This document shows positions 22,780 to 31,652 of a stretch of DNA of 64,000 nucleotides, piece by piece. The position numbers and the translations under genes are program-made. Under the pieces are notes generated by a model. It was not told where the DNA came from, did no database searches, and worked only from the letters and a program-made list of their open reading frames with translations. This DNA comes from Rhodoferax fermentans (GTDB taxonomy: Bacteria > Pseudomonadota > Gammaproteobacteria > Burkholderiales > Burkholderiaceae_C). Location of the stretch: assembly GCF_002017865.1 (NCBI RefSeq), contig NZ_MTJN01000002.1, positions 558,001-622,000 of the forward strand, in the 5' to 3' direction. The first letter of the stretch is position 1; the number at the start of each line of letters is the position of its first letter.

Positions 22780-23338
22780 GCCACGCATTCTGAGTCGACC
22801 CTACAAAGTTCACTTTGCAGGATTCGAGTCCAGTACCTACAGGCTTCAACAAGCCGGGTGGCAAATTGCCGTTGAACAAGATTTTTACGGTGAGCGGATT
22901 AACCTCGCGTTACACCACCCAGTCTTGAAGCTCTCGATGCTGGCAAAACTACAAGATTTCTACTTCGCAGGGCAACCCAATCAATGGGTCGACCCACAGT
23001 CCGTGGGTCGACCACTTGAGTTCCACATCACACACTGCTCTTCAAACCTGGGCGTTCAAGTGCTAGCAAACTCATTCGACTTTAAGCCAATTGACGCTCG
23101 TCCACAGTTCGTCAACACGGAGTACAAAAACATTGAGGACTACGGCATCTTTGCAACGCCCTTGGTCCGCACAGAAGAAATTCTGATCGAACCCAGCTCG
23201 GTGGCTGAGTGCCTTGACCTGATCCGTAGGCTTCAGGCTCCAGACCTGGCTGACATCCGCCAGCGCAACCGCGCCGCCAACGACGCACCCATCGCCCGAC
23301 AAACTTTCCACGCTCAGATTCTGAGCCTCGCAGCATGA
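22766..23338 (+). CDS. Hypothetical phage protein (190 aa)
   Basis: The ATG overlaps the previous gene by 14 bases. This protein is a mixed alpha/beta globular product with N-terminal ALFEPRILSRPYKVHFAGFE and several aromatic residues. No motif is recognised. It is coupled to the DHH phosphoesterase gene by a 4-base overlap. Confidence 0.6.
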   Translation: MALFEPRILSRPYKVHFAGFESSTYRLQQAGWQIAVEQDFYGERINLALHHPVLKLSMLAKLQDFYFAGQPNQWVDPQSVGRPLEFHITHCSSNLGVQVLANSFDFKPIDARPQFVNTEYKNIEDYGIFATPLVRTEEILIEPSSVAECLDLIRRLQAPDLADIRQRNRAANDAPIARQTFHAQILSLAA

Positions 23339-24234
23339 CTACCAAACCCATCATTTTTTACCACGCCAACTGCGCCGACGGGTTCGGTGCTGCATACGCC
23401 GCCTGGAAACGCTTCGGCGACGATGCGGAGTACGTCGCTGTTAAATACGGTGACATCAAAACGACCGACGACATTGACCTGCTCGGCCAGATCGAAGGGC
23501 GCAACGTCTACATCCTGGACTTCAGCTTTCCGCACGACGTGATGGTTCACATCATGGCCGTTGCCAAGCACACCACCTGGCTGGATCACCACAAGACCTC
23601 CTTCGAGATGTGGGTGCCCGAAGAGCCGTTCACACCAACATCGTGCTATGTCCAGCAGGACGATGTGATGATCATCCTCCTGAACAACACACGCTCCGGC
23701 GCCTTGATTGCATGGAGCTACTTCGTCGGGACAAACCCGCCGCTGGCAATCAGATTCATCGACGACTATGACCGCTGGCAATTCGCATTGCCCGACACCA
23801 AGCCATTCAACAAAGCGCTCTGGTCTTACGCACCCTGGAACTTCAAACAATGGGATGAGATCGTCAACGCAGACCCGGACAAATGCGACGCTTTCTTGGC
23901 TACCGGCGACGCCCTGCTCCGCGATCACTCGGCCCGAATCTCTAAGCACGTCGAACGCTCTCGCATGTGCTCCATCGCAGGCAAGCCGGGCCTGGCCATC
24001 AACGCACCAGGCTACGTCAGCAGCGACGCAGGTCATGATCTGGCCATCCAGAGCGGCACGTACGGCATGACCTACACCATCGACGAGCACCTCGTGGTTA
24101 AGGCCAGCTTGCGCAGCAACGGCGACTACGACGTCAGCGCCCTGGCCAAGACCCTAGGTGGCGGCGGACATCGCAACGCCGCAGGCTTCGAGTGCACCGT
24201 ACACCAACTGATGAACATCCTCACACCAGCATGA
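23335..24234 (+). CDS. DHH/DHHA1 family phosphoesterase
   Basis: The 299-aa protein has an N-terminal DHH domain (YHANCADGFGAAYAAW near residue 9, YILDFSFP near 59, WLDHHKT near 82-88) and a C-terminal DHHA1 domain with GGGGHRNAAGFEC near 275. These are the metal and phosphate-binding motifs of RecJ/NrnA-like nucleases. It would degrade short oligonucleotides or single-stranded DNA during phage nucleotide recycling. Confidence 0.85.
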   Translation: MTTKPIIFYHANCADGFGAAYAAWKRFGDDAEYVAVKYGDIKTTDDIDLLGQIEGRNVYILDFSFPHDVMVHIMAVAKHTTWLDHHKTSFEMWVPEEPFTPTSCYVQQDDVMIILLNNTRSGALIAWSYFVGTNPPLAIRFIDDYDRWQFALPDTKPFNKALWSYAPWNFKQWDEIVNADPDKCDAFLATGDALLRDHSARISKHVERSRMCSIAGKPGLAINAPGYVSSDAGHDLAIQSGTYGMTYTIDEHLVVKASLRSNGDYDVSALAKTLGGGGHRNAAGFECTVHQLMNILTPA

Positions 24235-24431
24235 AAGTCAACCCCACCTCGGCCACACACCTGTTTCCGATGAAGCCGGTCAAACGATACGCCAGTACCA
24301 AGGCACCGGGCACAGCGCTCTCTGTCCAGATCGGTATTCCGAAGGACGAGTACGACAGCAAAGACCTGCGTCCATTTGACGGCAGGCCAGGTGCGCTGGA
24401 TTTTCTGAAATGTCCAAGCAGAGGGTTTTAG
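24231..24431 (+). CDS. Small hypothetical protein (66 aa)
   Basis: It overlaps the phosphoesterase stop by four bases. It shows KPVKRYASTKAPGTALSVQIGIP and ends CPSRGF. It is short and unclassified. Confidence 0.5.
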   Translation: MKVNPTSATHLFPMKPVKRYASTKAPGTALSVQIGIPKDEYDSKDLRPFDGRPGALDFLKCPSRGF

Positions 24432-24433
24432 CC

Positions 24434-24634
24434 ATGAGCACCTTCAATTTCAACATCCCTCACTGCCCGCGCTGCAACGGAGACATCGTAAATAACAAAT
24501 GCCAGAACTGCAGATACGAAGGCAAAGGCGAAATCGTAAAGCCGTTCACTTCCCAAGCCGCGTACGAACGTGAAGCGTACAAAGACCGCAACAACGGCGA
24601 CTACGACAGAACGTACTATGGGGATGAACTCTAA
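24434..24634 (+). CDS. Small zinc-ribbon protein (66 aa)
   Basis: Two CxxC pairs (CPRCNG and CQNCRY) ten residues apart form a probable zinc ribbon at residues 11-27. The tail is charged and aromatic (YEREAYKDRNNGDYDRTYYG). It directly precedes the SNF2 helicase gene, sharing a base at the stop/start (TAATG). Confidence 0.6.
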   Translation: MSTFNFNIPHCPRCNGDIVNNKCQNCRYEGKGEIVKPFTSQAAYEREAYKDRNNGDYDRTYYGDEL

Positions 24635-26013
24635 TGGCCTCGCATAAACCACCCCCGCTCTTCAAGCATCAAGGCCAAACCAAGAAAGCGCTCAAAAATG
24701 CACACCGATTCTTTGACCAAAGCGAGCCCGGCACGGGGAAAACCCGTGTCGAGGTCGAAGACTTCGCAGAGCGCCGCGCCCGTGGTGGCAAGCCAGCCAT
24801 CGTCCTGGCCACCCGCTCCACGATGGACTCGGCCTGGGGCGACGACTTCAAAAAGTACGCCCCAGACCTCAAAGTCGCTGTGGCCTACGCGAACAATCGA
24901 GAGAAAGCCTTCGCCTCGGGCGCAGATGTTTACATCACGAATCACGATGCGGTGAACTGGCTAGCCAAGCAGAAGGCACCGTTCTGGAAAAAGTTCGAGG
25001 GTGGCACACTGGTCGTCGACGAGAGCACTGCCTTCAAGCACAACACAAGCATGCGTTCAAAGAACGCAGCCAAGATCATCAAGCGCTTCGAGTGGCGGCG
25101 CATGATGAGTGGCCTGGCTGACCCCAACGGCATCCTTGACCTCTGGCACCAGTATTTCCTGCTCGACGAAGGCAAGCGCCTGGGCAAGAGCTTCTTCGGG
25201 TTTCGCAGCGCCGTCTGCACACCACAGCAGGTCGGCCCGATGCCCAACATGGTCAAGTGGGTCGAAAAAGAAGGCATCGCCAACATCGTCGCCGCCCTGG
25301 TCAAAGACATCACCATCAAGCACCTGTTCGAAGAGTGTGTCGACATTCCACCCAACCACGAATACACCCGCGCCGTCACGCTAGGGACCAAACATGCGAA
25401 GCACTACACCGAGATGGCTGAGGACATGGTCACGATGGCTAAGGGTCAAGTCCTGTCAGCTGTCAACAAAGCGGTGCTTTGTATCAAGCTGCTACAAATT
25501 GCATCGGGCGCGGTGTACAACAGCGAAGAGACCGGCTATACGCGCTTCGATACTGACCGCTATGAGCTTGTGCTCGATCTGGTTCAGGAGTGCGAGCATA
25601 GCGTCGTGTTTTTCCAGTGGGAGCACCAGCGCGACGAACTCGTCAAAGAAGCCGAACGACGTGGCCTGAACTTCGCTGTCTACGACGGCAAAACAACGGA
25701 CAAAGAACGCAAGGCGATCACCGAGGACTTCCAGAAGGGCGCCTACGACTGCATCTTCGCCCACCCCAAAAGTGCGGCGCACGGGCTCACCTGGGTCAAG
25801 GGTACACGCACCATCTGGGCGTCGCCTTCATCAAATTTGGAGTGGTACAGGCAAGGCTTAAAGCGTATCTATCGCATTGGCCAAACGCAGAAAACCGAAA
25901 CCATCACCATCATTGCAGCAGGAACTTACGACGAAGTCGAGTGGGAGCGCCTGACAGGCAAGTGCCTTCGCTCAGATGAGTTCACTCAGAAGCTGAAGGA
26001 ATTTCTTTCATGA
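24634..26013 (+). CDS. SNF2-family DEAD-like helicase
   Basis: The 459-aa protein has the Q-tip/Walker A SEPGTGKTRVE (about 30-40), motif Ia TRSTMDSAW, DEST-type Walker B LVVDESTAF (about 125-133), and C-terminal motifs IFAHPKSAAHGLTW and QGLKRIYRIGQ (about 405-416) typical of SNF2 translocases. It likely remodels or branch-migrates DNA in replication or recombination. It overlaps the following HNH endonuclease gene by four bases. Confidence 0.88.
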   Translation: MASHKPPPLFKHQGQTKKALKNAHRFFDQSEPGTGKTRVEVEDFAERRARGGKPAIVLATRSTMDSAWGDDFKKYAPDLKVAVAYANNREKAFASGADVYITNHDAVNWLAKQKAPFWKKFEGGTLVVDESTAFKHNTSMRSKNAAKIIKRFEWRRMMSGLADPNGILDLWHQYFLLDEGKRLGKSFFGFRSAVCTPQQVGPMPNMVKWVEKEGIANIVAALVKDITIKHLFEECVDIPPNHEYTRAVTLGTKHAKHYTEMAEDMVTMAKGQVLSAVNKAVLCIKLLQIASGAVYNSEETGYTRFDTDRYELVLDLVQECEHSVVFFQWEHQRDELVKEAERRGLNFAVYDGKTTDKERKAITEDFQKGAYDCIFAHPKSAAHGLTWVKGTRTIWASPSSNLEWYRQGLKRIYRIGQTQKTETITIIAAGTYDEVEWERLTGKCLRSDEFTQKLKEFLS

Positions 26014-26513
26014 GCGCCCCGCACACTCCTGAATCCTTCTGGGCGAACGTCAAAAAGCAACCGTCAGGCTGCTGGGAGTGGCAAGGCTGTACAAACGTTC
26101 CGAATGGCTACGGACTTGTCAGGTGGGACAGAAAGCAACGAGTCACACATCGAGTCGCAGCTTTCATAAGCGGCATGATTGTGGACGTCAAAGCGCCACC
26201 AAATAAGCAAGACAAAACGCACGTCCTACACACATGCGACAACAAACTTTGCTGTAACCCAGATCATTTATATCTGGGTTCCTATTCAGACAACCTGCGC
26301 CACGCTTACAAAACAGGACTGAAGAAGCCAGCCTGCGGAGAGCATGCAAACTCAAAATTAACTGCCTTAAAAGTGCGCCAGATATTCACAAAACGCCGCC
26401 AAGGACAGCCCCGTGCATCGGTTGCAAACCAATTTGGTATCTCAAAAGCAATGGTAGACAAGATTGCTCAAGGAAACGCTTGGAAACACATCACAAAGGA
26501 GTTTTTAGCATGA
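26010..26513 (+). CDS. HNH homing endonuclease with C-terminal HTH
   Basis: The N-terminal half has the I-HmuI-like HNH pattern CWEWQG..GYGLV..THRVA and VLHTCDNKLCCNPDHLYLGS (about residues 70-90) with metal-binding and catalytic His/Asn. The C-terminal part (SKLTALKVRQIF..ASVANQFGISKAMVDKI) is a DNA-binding helix-turn-helix. It is a free-standing selfish gene squeezed between the SNF2 helicase and a small gene with four-base overlaps on both sides. Confidence 0.85.
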   Translation: MSAPHTPESFWANVKKQPSGCWEWQGCTNVPNGYGLVRWDRKQRVTHRVAAFISGMIVDVKAPPNKQDKTHVLHTCDNKLCCNPDHLYLGSYSDNLRHAYKTGLKKPACGEHANSKLTALKVRQIFTKRRQGQPRASVANQFGISKAMVDKIAQGNAWKHITKEFLA

Positions 26514-26719
26514 CTACAAAAGTTACTCGTCAAGACCCAGTGAACCTTATCCGAGACCGCCTCGTCACCCGTCTCTCCAAGCGCGGCACAGTGCGCGACG
26601 ACCTCTGGATGAAGAATGTTTGGGCTGACTTCAGCCACATGGTCGCAGTGTTCCACATGCAAAGCGCTGTGAACAACATCGCAGAACATCTTCCTGTCGA
26701 ACTGAAAAGAGCGGCATGA
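26510..26719 (+). CDS. Small hypothetical protein (69 aa)
   Basis: It is coupled to the HNH gene by overlap and has a GGAG site upstream (AAGGAG within the HNH end). It contains NLIRDRLVTRLSKRGTVRDD and a helical C-terminus. Function is unknown. Confidence 0.55.
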   Translation: MTTKVTRQDPVNLIRDRLVTRLSKRGTVRDDLWMKNVWADFSHMVAVFHMQSAVNNIAEHLPVELKRAA

Positions 26720-27060
26720 ACATCACCTTCGACCCTGCCGCCACAGGTGCAGATAAAACCGTCATCACTACATGGCTTCGCAGACCTGCGATCCTCAATC
26801 GCCCACACCTCAGCCCAGACTCAATCATCGCGGTAGGTTTTGGCTCAGCCTTCTGTACTAAAGACCTTGAACTCATCTGCGACGAGCAAGACGTGCCGGA
26901 AGGAGATGAGTACAGAACCTGCGCTGACATCGAACTGCTGGCAGCTGCTGACCCGGACCATGACTGGCAGATCAATTACCACGCACCGCTGTACGACGCT
27001 GTCTATCAACGCCAAGACGGCTTCTGGGTGCTGATCGAAGAAGGGCGAGGTTTTGCATGA
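26716..27060 (+). CDS. Hypothetical phage protein (114 aa)
   Basis: It is acidic, with several Asp-rich loops (EQDVPEGDEYRTCAD, ADPDHDWQIN) and an aromatic C-terminus. It is coupled by four bases to the polymerase gene. No family is recognised. Confidence 0.55.
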   Translation: MNITFDPAATGADKTVITTWLRRPAILNRPHLSPDSIIAVGFGSAFCTKDLELICDEQDVPEGDEYRTCADIELLAAADPDHDWQINYHAPLYDAVYQRQDGFWVLIEEGRGFA

Positions 27061-28160
27061 ATAACCAGCACATCATCTTCGACTGCGAAATCATCGGCAA
27101 AGACAAGCCGGTCTTCCTGGTCCGCACGCTGAACGTCGAGACGCGCGAGCGCTGCGAGTTTTGGTATCACAAGCGCGGCCACATGAACAAGCTGGCGCGC
27201 ATGCTGGCCACCCCGGACTACACCTGGGTGGGGTTCAACAGCGAGAACTTCGACCGGCCTCTGATCGCCATGGCCATGGACCCGGAGTACGACGTGCACG
27301 GTATCAAAGAGCTGGCCACGATCATCATCGAAGAACGGCTGCGCTCCTGGCAGACCTACAAGCAGTTCAACCTGGAGTTCATCGACTACGACCACATCGA
27401 CCTGTTTGAAGTCATGCCTGGTGTGATGATCAGTCTGAAGACCTACGCCGGGCGCATGGGTTACAAGACCATGGTCGACCTGCCCTTCCACCACGACACC
27501 GACCTGACCCCAGCCCAGCAGAAGGTGCTCAGCACCTACTGCGACAACGATCTGGGTGTCACCGAAGCGGCGTTTCTGAGCCAGAAGACCGAGCTGGAGC
27601 TGCGTGCCGAGATGAGTGAAGAGTACGGCATCGACCTGCGCTCCAAGAGCGACGCCCAGATCGCCGAGGCCATCCTCAAGAAGCGCGTGGGCATCGGTGC
27701 TGGCTCCAAGCATGTACCGCACAGTGTCGATTACGAGGCCCCTGACTTCATCGTCACAGACAGCCCTGTCATCAACGAGCTGGCCGACCTGCTCAGCCGC
27801 TTCCCCTTCGTGCTCAACCGTGGCAACGGCAGTCCGACGGCACCCAAGTTCCTCGACGAGCCAGTCGTCATCGGCAGTGGCACCTACCAGTGCGGCGTGG
27901 GTGGGTTACACAGCACCCACGACAAAGCTATGTACCTCGAAGCCTCTGACGACTTGCTGCTCAGTGACTTTGACGTGGCCAGCTACTACCCCAACATCAT
28001 GCTCAAGGCGGGCCTGGCTCCAAAGCTCGGTGGCAACAAGGGCAACAAGTTTCTCGAAGAGTACCGACACATCTACGAGACACGCATTGCGGCAAAGCGA
28101 CGCGCTCAACAACTATCTGCTGAGATCAAAGTGATTGAGGCCCAGTTGGCAAATGGCTAA
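27057..28160 (+). CDS. Family B DNA polymerase, N-terminal part (split gene)
   Basis: This 367-aa fragment carries the exonuclease motifs (ExoI IIFDCEI, ExoII FNSENFDRP, ExoIII YCDNDLGVT) and polymerase motif A (DFDVASYYPNIM, about 310-321). It then stops at IEAQLANG, in the coiled linker before motif B. The remaining polymerase (motifs B and C) is encoded at 28559-29548, beyond an inserted HNH gene. The two parts join naturally at AEIKVIEAQL / EKLKTERRK. The first part ends 7 bases into the HNH gene. If expressed, the two chains would have to assemble into one enzyme. Confidence 0.9.
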   Translation: MNNQHIIFDCEIIGKDKPVFLVRTLNVETRERCEFWYHKRGHMNKLARMLATPDYTWVGFNSENFDRPLIAMAMDPEYDVHGIKELATIIIEERLRSWQTYKQFNLEFIDYDHIDLFEVMPGVMISLKTYAGRMGYKTMVDLPFHHDTDLTPAQQKVLSTYCDNDLGVTEAAFLSQKTELELRAEMSEEYGIDLRSKSDAQIAEAILKKRVGIGAGSKHVPHSVDYEAPDFIVTDSPVINELADLLSRFPFVLNRGNGSPTAPKFLDEPVVIGSGTYQCGVGGLHSTHDKAMYLEASDDLLLSDFDVASYYPNIMLKAGLAPKLGGNKGNKFLEEYRHIYETRIAAKRRAQQLSAEIKVIEAQLANG

Positions 28161-28641
28161 TCGAACGTATCACGAGCGAGGAAAACTAATCCAAGGTTTT
28201 CCTTGCAAAAAGCACCCGCTCTATAACACCTGGGTGCTGATGCGTCAACGCTGCGACAACCCGAATAATCCAGCGTACCGTCATTACGGTGGCCGAGGGA
28301 TCACAGTTTGCGAACGCTGGCAATCTTTTGAGAACTTCGCGCTGGACATGGGGATGAAGCCCTCGCAAAAGCATTCTCTTGAGCGCGAAGACAACGACAA
28401 GGGTTACTCGCCCGAGAACTGCAAATGGGAAACCGTTGAAGCACAACGGCTTAACCGACGTTGCTTTGTGACCAGCGAAAGCGGTCACACCGGAGTTCGC
28501 CAAATCAAACCCGGTTGCTTTCAAGCAATGGTTCATATCAACAAAGTGAGATATATCCTTGGAAAATTCAAAACCATCGAAGAAGCTGTCGCAGCAAGAA
28601 CGAACTTCATTGCAAACAAAGCTGGAAAAGCTCAAAACTGA
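28153..28641 (+). CDS. HNH endonuclease with AP2-like domain splitting the polymerase
   Basis: This 162-aa protein has the common phage pattern YHNTW/YNTWVLMRQRC, YGGRGITVCERW, SLEREDNDKGYSPENCKW, followed by an AP2-type DNA-binding domain (GHTGVRQIKPGCFQAMV..YILGKF). It sits within the DNA polymerase gene and uses polymerase sequence for its last codons. The gap between polymerase halves is nearly the length of this gene, leaving no room for an intron structure, so it appears to be a free-standing homing gene that split its target. Confidence 0.9.
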   Translation: MANRTYHERGKLIQGFPCKKHPLYNTWVLMRQRCDNPNNPAYRHYGGRGITVCERWQSFENFALDMGMKPSQKHSLEREDNDKGYSPENCKWETVEAQRLNRRCFVTSESGHTGVRQIKPGCFQAMVHINKVRYILGKFKTIEEAVAARTNFIANKAGKAQN

Positions 28642-29548
28642 GCGACGCAAAAACCTTCAAGTTGCAAACGCGCTTAAGATTTGCCTTAACGGCACGTTCG
28701 GCAAACTAGGCAGCATTTACTGCAGCTTCTATGCGCCTGAACTGATGCTCGCTGTGACGCTGACAGGCCAGCTCAACTTGTTGTGCCTCATCCACGAGCT
28801 GGAGAAGATCAAAGGTTGTAATGTCAAGTCGGCCAACACCGACGGCCTACTTGTTGCCTACAAACCTAATGTTCGTGAGCGTGTGCTGAAAGTCTTTGCT
28901 AAAAACGCAAAGCACACGGGTTTCGAGTACGAAGAAACTCCGTACGCCAAGTACGCAGCCAAGGACGTAAACAACTTTATCGCTCTCAAGACCGACGGCA
29001 AAGTCAAGTCCAAGGGGCTATACACCCTGAATGACCCCAAAGATAATCCGCTGTACCTGATGAAGAACCCGACGATGGACGTGTGCACACGCATGGTCAT
29101 CGACTATCTCAAGTGCGGCACACGCCCTGAGTCCAGCATCCTTGGTTACACCGACATGAAGGACTTCGTGGCCATCCGCAACGTCCAGGGCGGCGGCATC
29201 CAGTACACCGGGTACAAAAAGGTGGACGACTGGGTCGAGACCGCGCCGGGCAACTGGCGTCGTCCTGACTGGCCCAGCCTGAAAGCCTCGGTACGTCGCA
29301 AGTCGCGCCCCGCTCCGGTGGATGTCGGTGTCGGTGGTGAGCCCTTTGGGCGTGTCGCACGCTGGTACATGACGACGGCTGACCTGCCCCCGCTCACGTA
29401 CCTCAGCTCGGGCAACCAGGTGCCCAAGACTGAAGGCGCTCGCATCTGCATGACGCTGCCCGACAAGCTGCCCAAGGACTTGAACAAACAGTGGTACGTC
29501 GACGAGGCGTACGCAATCTTGGAGTCAATCGGCGTGAAGGCGCGATAG
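28559..29548 (+). CDS. Family B DNA polymerase, C-terminal part (split gene)
   Basis: This fragment contains motif B (NALKICLNGTFGKLG) and motif C (VKSANTDGLLV), plus the thumb region with KDVNNFIALKTDGK. It begins inside the HNH gene in another frame. Possible starts are TTG at 28559 or TTG at 28610, neither with a convincing ribosome site, so translation may depend on ribosomes ending the HNH gene at 28641. It follows EKLKTERRKNLQ, which continues the coiled linker of the N-terminal part. All catalytic motifs are intact across the two parts. Confidence 0.88.
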   Translation: MENSKPSKKLSQQERTSLQTKLEKLKTERRKNLQVANALKICLNGTFGKLGSIYCSFYAPELMLAVTLTGQLNLLCLIHELEKIKGCNVKSANTDGLLVAYKPNVRERVLKVFAKNAKHTGFEYEETPYAKYAAKDVNNFIALKTDGKVKSKGLYTLNDPKDNPLYLMKNPTMDVCTRMVIDYLKCGTRPESSILGYTDMKDFVAIRNVQGGGIQYTGYKKVDDWVETAPGNWRRPDWPSLKASVRRKSRPAPVDVGVGGEPFGRVARWYMTTADLPPLTYLSSGNQVPKTEGARICMTLPDKLPKDLNKQWYVDEAYAILESIGVKAR

Positions 29549-29611
29549 CTTTTTTCAATCACTGTAATCTAACGCAATCTGATATTCTCTCAAACCCAAA
29601 GGACGCAAACC

Positions 29612-30019
29612 ATGGCAACCGTATCTGCTCTGCGAAAACCCAAAGTCACCGTCGGCAGTCTCATCGACCAGCTCCACACCATACGCTCCCAGAAGCGCGA
29701 GCTGGCAGTCCGTGAGAAAGAACTTACCACCGAATACGAAGCCACTGAGCAGCAGCTCATGGCCCTGATGGACGCCGAGGGCGTGACCAAGTCCACTGGC
29801 AAGACAGCCACCGCCTCGCTCTCCACGGTGCAGACATTCAACTTCATCCCCGAAACTGGCTTCGACGCCTTCTTCGCCTACGCGGCCAAGATCAAGCGTC
29901 CCGACCTGCTGCAGCGGCGCATCTCGGTGCCCGCCGTGCGCGAGCTGTGGAGCATGAAAGGCGCCGTCCCCGGCCTCGTCCCATTTGAAGAAAAGAAGAT
30001 TGGCCTGCGCGATCTCTGA
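29612..30019 (+). CDS. Hypothetical DNA-replication-region protein (135 aa)
   Basis: It has an N-terminal basic segment, a coiled coil (HTIRSQKRELAVREKELTTE) and an alpha/beta C-terminal half ending FEEKKIGLRDL. AAAGGA precedes the ATG, and an AATCTAACG leader motif lies 40 bases upstream. It is located between the polymerase and a Cys-containing protein, and may be a single-stranded DNA-binding or processivity factor. That is inferred from position only. Confidence 0.6.
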   Translation: MATVSALRKPKVTVGSLIDQLHTIRSQKRELAVREKELTTEYEATEQQLMALMDAEGVTKSTGKTATASLSTVQTFNFIPETGFDAFFAYAAKIKRPDLLQRRISVPAVRELWSMKGAVPGLVPFEEKKIGLRDL

Positions 30020-30083
30020 TCCTCAACTCTAAGCGAATCGAAGCGAACCAACGACACTCTTCAACAACCTTGCAAGGAAAACC

Positions 30084-30890
30084 ATGGTAACCAAAGCAAC
30101 CCCCAAGAAAACCACCTCTGCCTTCGACGCTACCAAGCCCGTCGGCACTGCGCTGGTCAAAGCGAAAGTCAATCTCCCCGCGAACATCCAGGAGCAGTTC
30201 GCTGCTGAAGTGGCCGCACTGCAAAAGCGCATCGCTGCGCCGAGCGGTGACCGCATCACAGTGACCCAAGGCCGCACCCTCAAGCTGCCCAACGGCCTGG
30301 AGGTCGATGAAATCGAGTGCGTCATCGTCGACTTCGTCGCAGCCAACTTCTACTACTCGTCGGACTTCGACCGCCAGAACATCGTGCCACCAGACTGTTT
30401 CGCCATCGGTATGGAGCCTGCGGGCCTCGTGCCTTCGGACAACAGCCCTGACAAGCAGTGTGCTGCGTGCGCCGGATGCTGGGCGAACCAGTTCAAGTCA
30501 GCCAAGAACGGTCGTGGCAAAGCGTGCTCCAACACGCGGCTGCTGGCGGTGCTCCCGCTGGACGCCGACGCCGAGTCGCAGATCATGATTCTGAAGGTGT
30601 CCAGCACCGGACTCAAGAGCTTCGACGGTCATGTGGCGAACGTGGTCAGCAAGTACGGCGTGCCAATCCGTGGTGTCACCACCCGTGTGACGATGAGCGA
30701 CGAAGAATACGCCTCGCTGCGTTTCTCTGTCATCGAGAAGCTGTCCCCCAAAGACCCGCTGCTCGCCATCGCGCAAAGCCTCAAAGAAACCGCGCTCACA
30801 CGACTGCAGACTGAGCCCGACGTGACTGCGGCCACCGCCGAACCTGCACCGGCTCGCCGGGCGCCAGCCAAGAAGGCTGTGCGCCGCTAA
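30084..30890 (+). CDS. Putative single-stranded DNA-binding-type phage protein (268 aa)
   Basis: It contains a central Cys cluster CAACAGCWANQF..GKACSNTR (about residues 131-155, four Cys) that may bind zinc. Flanking beta-rich stretches are VDEIECVIVDFVAANFYYSSD and ILKVSSTGLKS. A Lys/Ala-rich C-terminal tail ends in KKAVRR. Similar proteins occur beside polymerases in temperate phages. The single-stranded DNA-binding assignment is a hypothesis from this layout. It has its own AACTCTAAG leader motif. Confidence 0.6.
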   Translation: MVTKATPKKTTSAFDATKPVGTALVKAKVNLPANIQEQFAAEVAALQKRIAAPSGDRITVTQGRTLKLPNGLEVDEIECVIVDFVAANFYYSSDFDRQNIVPPDCFAIGMEPAGLVPSDNSPDKQCAACAGCWANQFKSAKNGRGKACSNTRLLAVLPLDADAESQIMILKVSSTGLKSFDGHVANVVSKYGVPIRGVTTRVTMSDEEYASLRFSVIEKLSPKDPLLAIAQSLKETALTRLQTEPDVTAATAEPAPARRAPAKKAVRR

Positions 30891-30968
30891 AAGTTTCGAT
30901 TCTCGAATGGCAGGCCGGAAAGACGGCCATCTCGTTTCTTTTTCACAACAACCTGGAGTATTTTTATC

Positions 30969-31211
30969 ATGGCACGTTCCCCATCCGCAGTTCTCTCTCC
31001 CGCTGACCGCAAAGCCGCTCTGGCCAACGCCAAGGTCGCTGCAAAAACTGCTGCAGCCGCAGTGAGCGCCAGCGAAAAAGCCGCAGTCGCAGCCGCCAAG
31101 TCGTACGCCAAGGCTCAGGCCGCAGCCGACAAGGAATTGATCAAGCTCAAGAAAGAAGCTGACAAAGCCAAGGCTGCTCTGGACGCGCTGGCACCCACAG
31201 CTGCAGTCTGA
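30969..31211 (+). CDS. Ala/Lys-rich coiled-coil protein (80 aa)
   Basis: It is almost wholly Ala, Lys, Glu and Asp in helical order (AAVAAAKSYAKAQAAADKEL). GGAG lies ten bases before the ATG. It resembles small histone-like or coiled-coil phage proteins, and function is unknown. A short GGCCG-type hairpin lies in the gap before it. Confidence 0.55.
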   Translation: MARSPSAVLSPADRKAALANAKVAAKTAAAAVSASEKAAVAAAKSYAKAQAAADKELIKLKKEADKAKAALDALAPTAAV

Positions 31212-31252
31212 TCTGATCTAATCTGATCAAGGGTCGCCTCTCAACGAGGCGG

Positions 31253-31285
31253 CTCTGTTGAGAGCACAACGTGCTCTCAACAGAG
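31253..31285 (+). terminator. Perfect 15-bp hairpin after the Ala/Lys-rich gene
   Basis: CTCTGTTGAGAGCAC is mirrored by GTGCTCTCAACAGAG with an AAC loop, and TTTCG follows. It is a strong hairpin, probably a terminator or mRNA-stabilising element between transcription units. Confidence 0.7.
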
Positions 31286-31310
31286 TTTCGATTAACCCAA
31301 AGGAGTGAAG

Positions 31311-31652
31311 ATGAACTGCGCTGTTACGCAAGCCAAAGAACAACCCGAATGGATCAAAGACAAAACTGCACCGCCTTGCGAACCGACAGCGCCAGCCTTG
31401 CTCATCAAAGCCGCCAGCATTATGCAAGCACGCGCGGCGACCTACGACAAACCAGAAGGTGAACGCTCGATGGCGGCTACAGTGACGGCGTTCAACGCTG
31501 TCACCGGGCACACCCTCACCGAATCGCATGGGTGGCTGCTCATGATTTTACTCAAAGCCGTGCGCGACAATCAGCGGGCCGAACCACACGTCGACTCTGT
31601 TGAAGACCTCGTCGCCTACGCCAGCCTTTATGGCGAAGCCCGCCTTAAATGA
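31311..31652 (+). CDS. DUF6378-like phage protein (113 aa)
   Basis: AAAGGAG lies six bases before this ATG. Features are ASIMQARAATYDKPEGERSMAATVTAFN, then LTESHGWLLMILLKAVRDNQ and DSVEDLVAYASLYGEA. These fit the DUF6378 pattern (YD/YG.PE.N...AFN.. L....W.....K..R). The function of the family is unknown. It is coupled to the next gene by overlap. Confidence 0.7.
   Translation: MNCAVTQAKEQPEWIKDKTAPPCEPTAPALLIKAASIMQARAATYDKPEGERSMAATVTAFNAVTGHTLTESHGWLLMILLKAVRDNQRAEPHVDSVEDLVAYASLYGEARLK

Noticed and set aside
28147..28625. Group I intron or intein in the DNA polymerase
   Set aside because: The gap is nearly all coding for the HNH protein, so an intron core does not fit, and no intein blocks A, B, F or G flank it.
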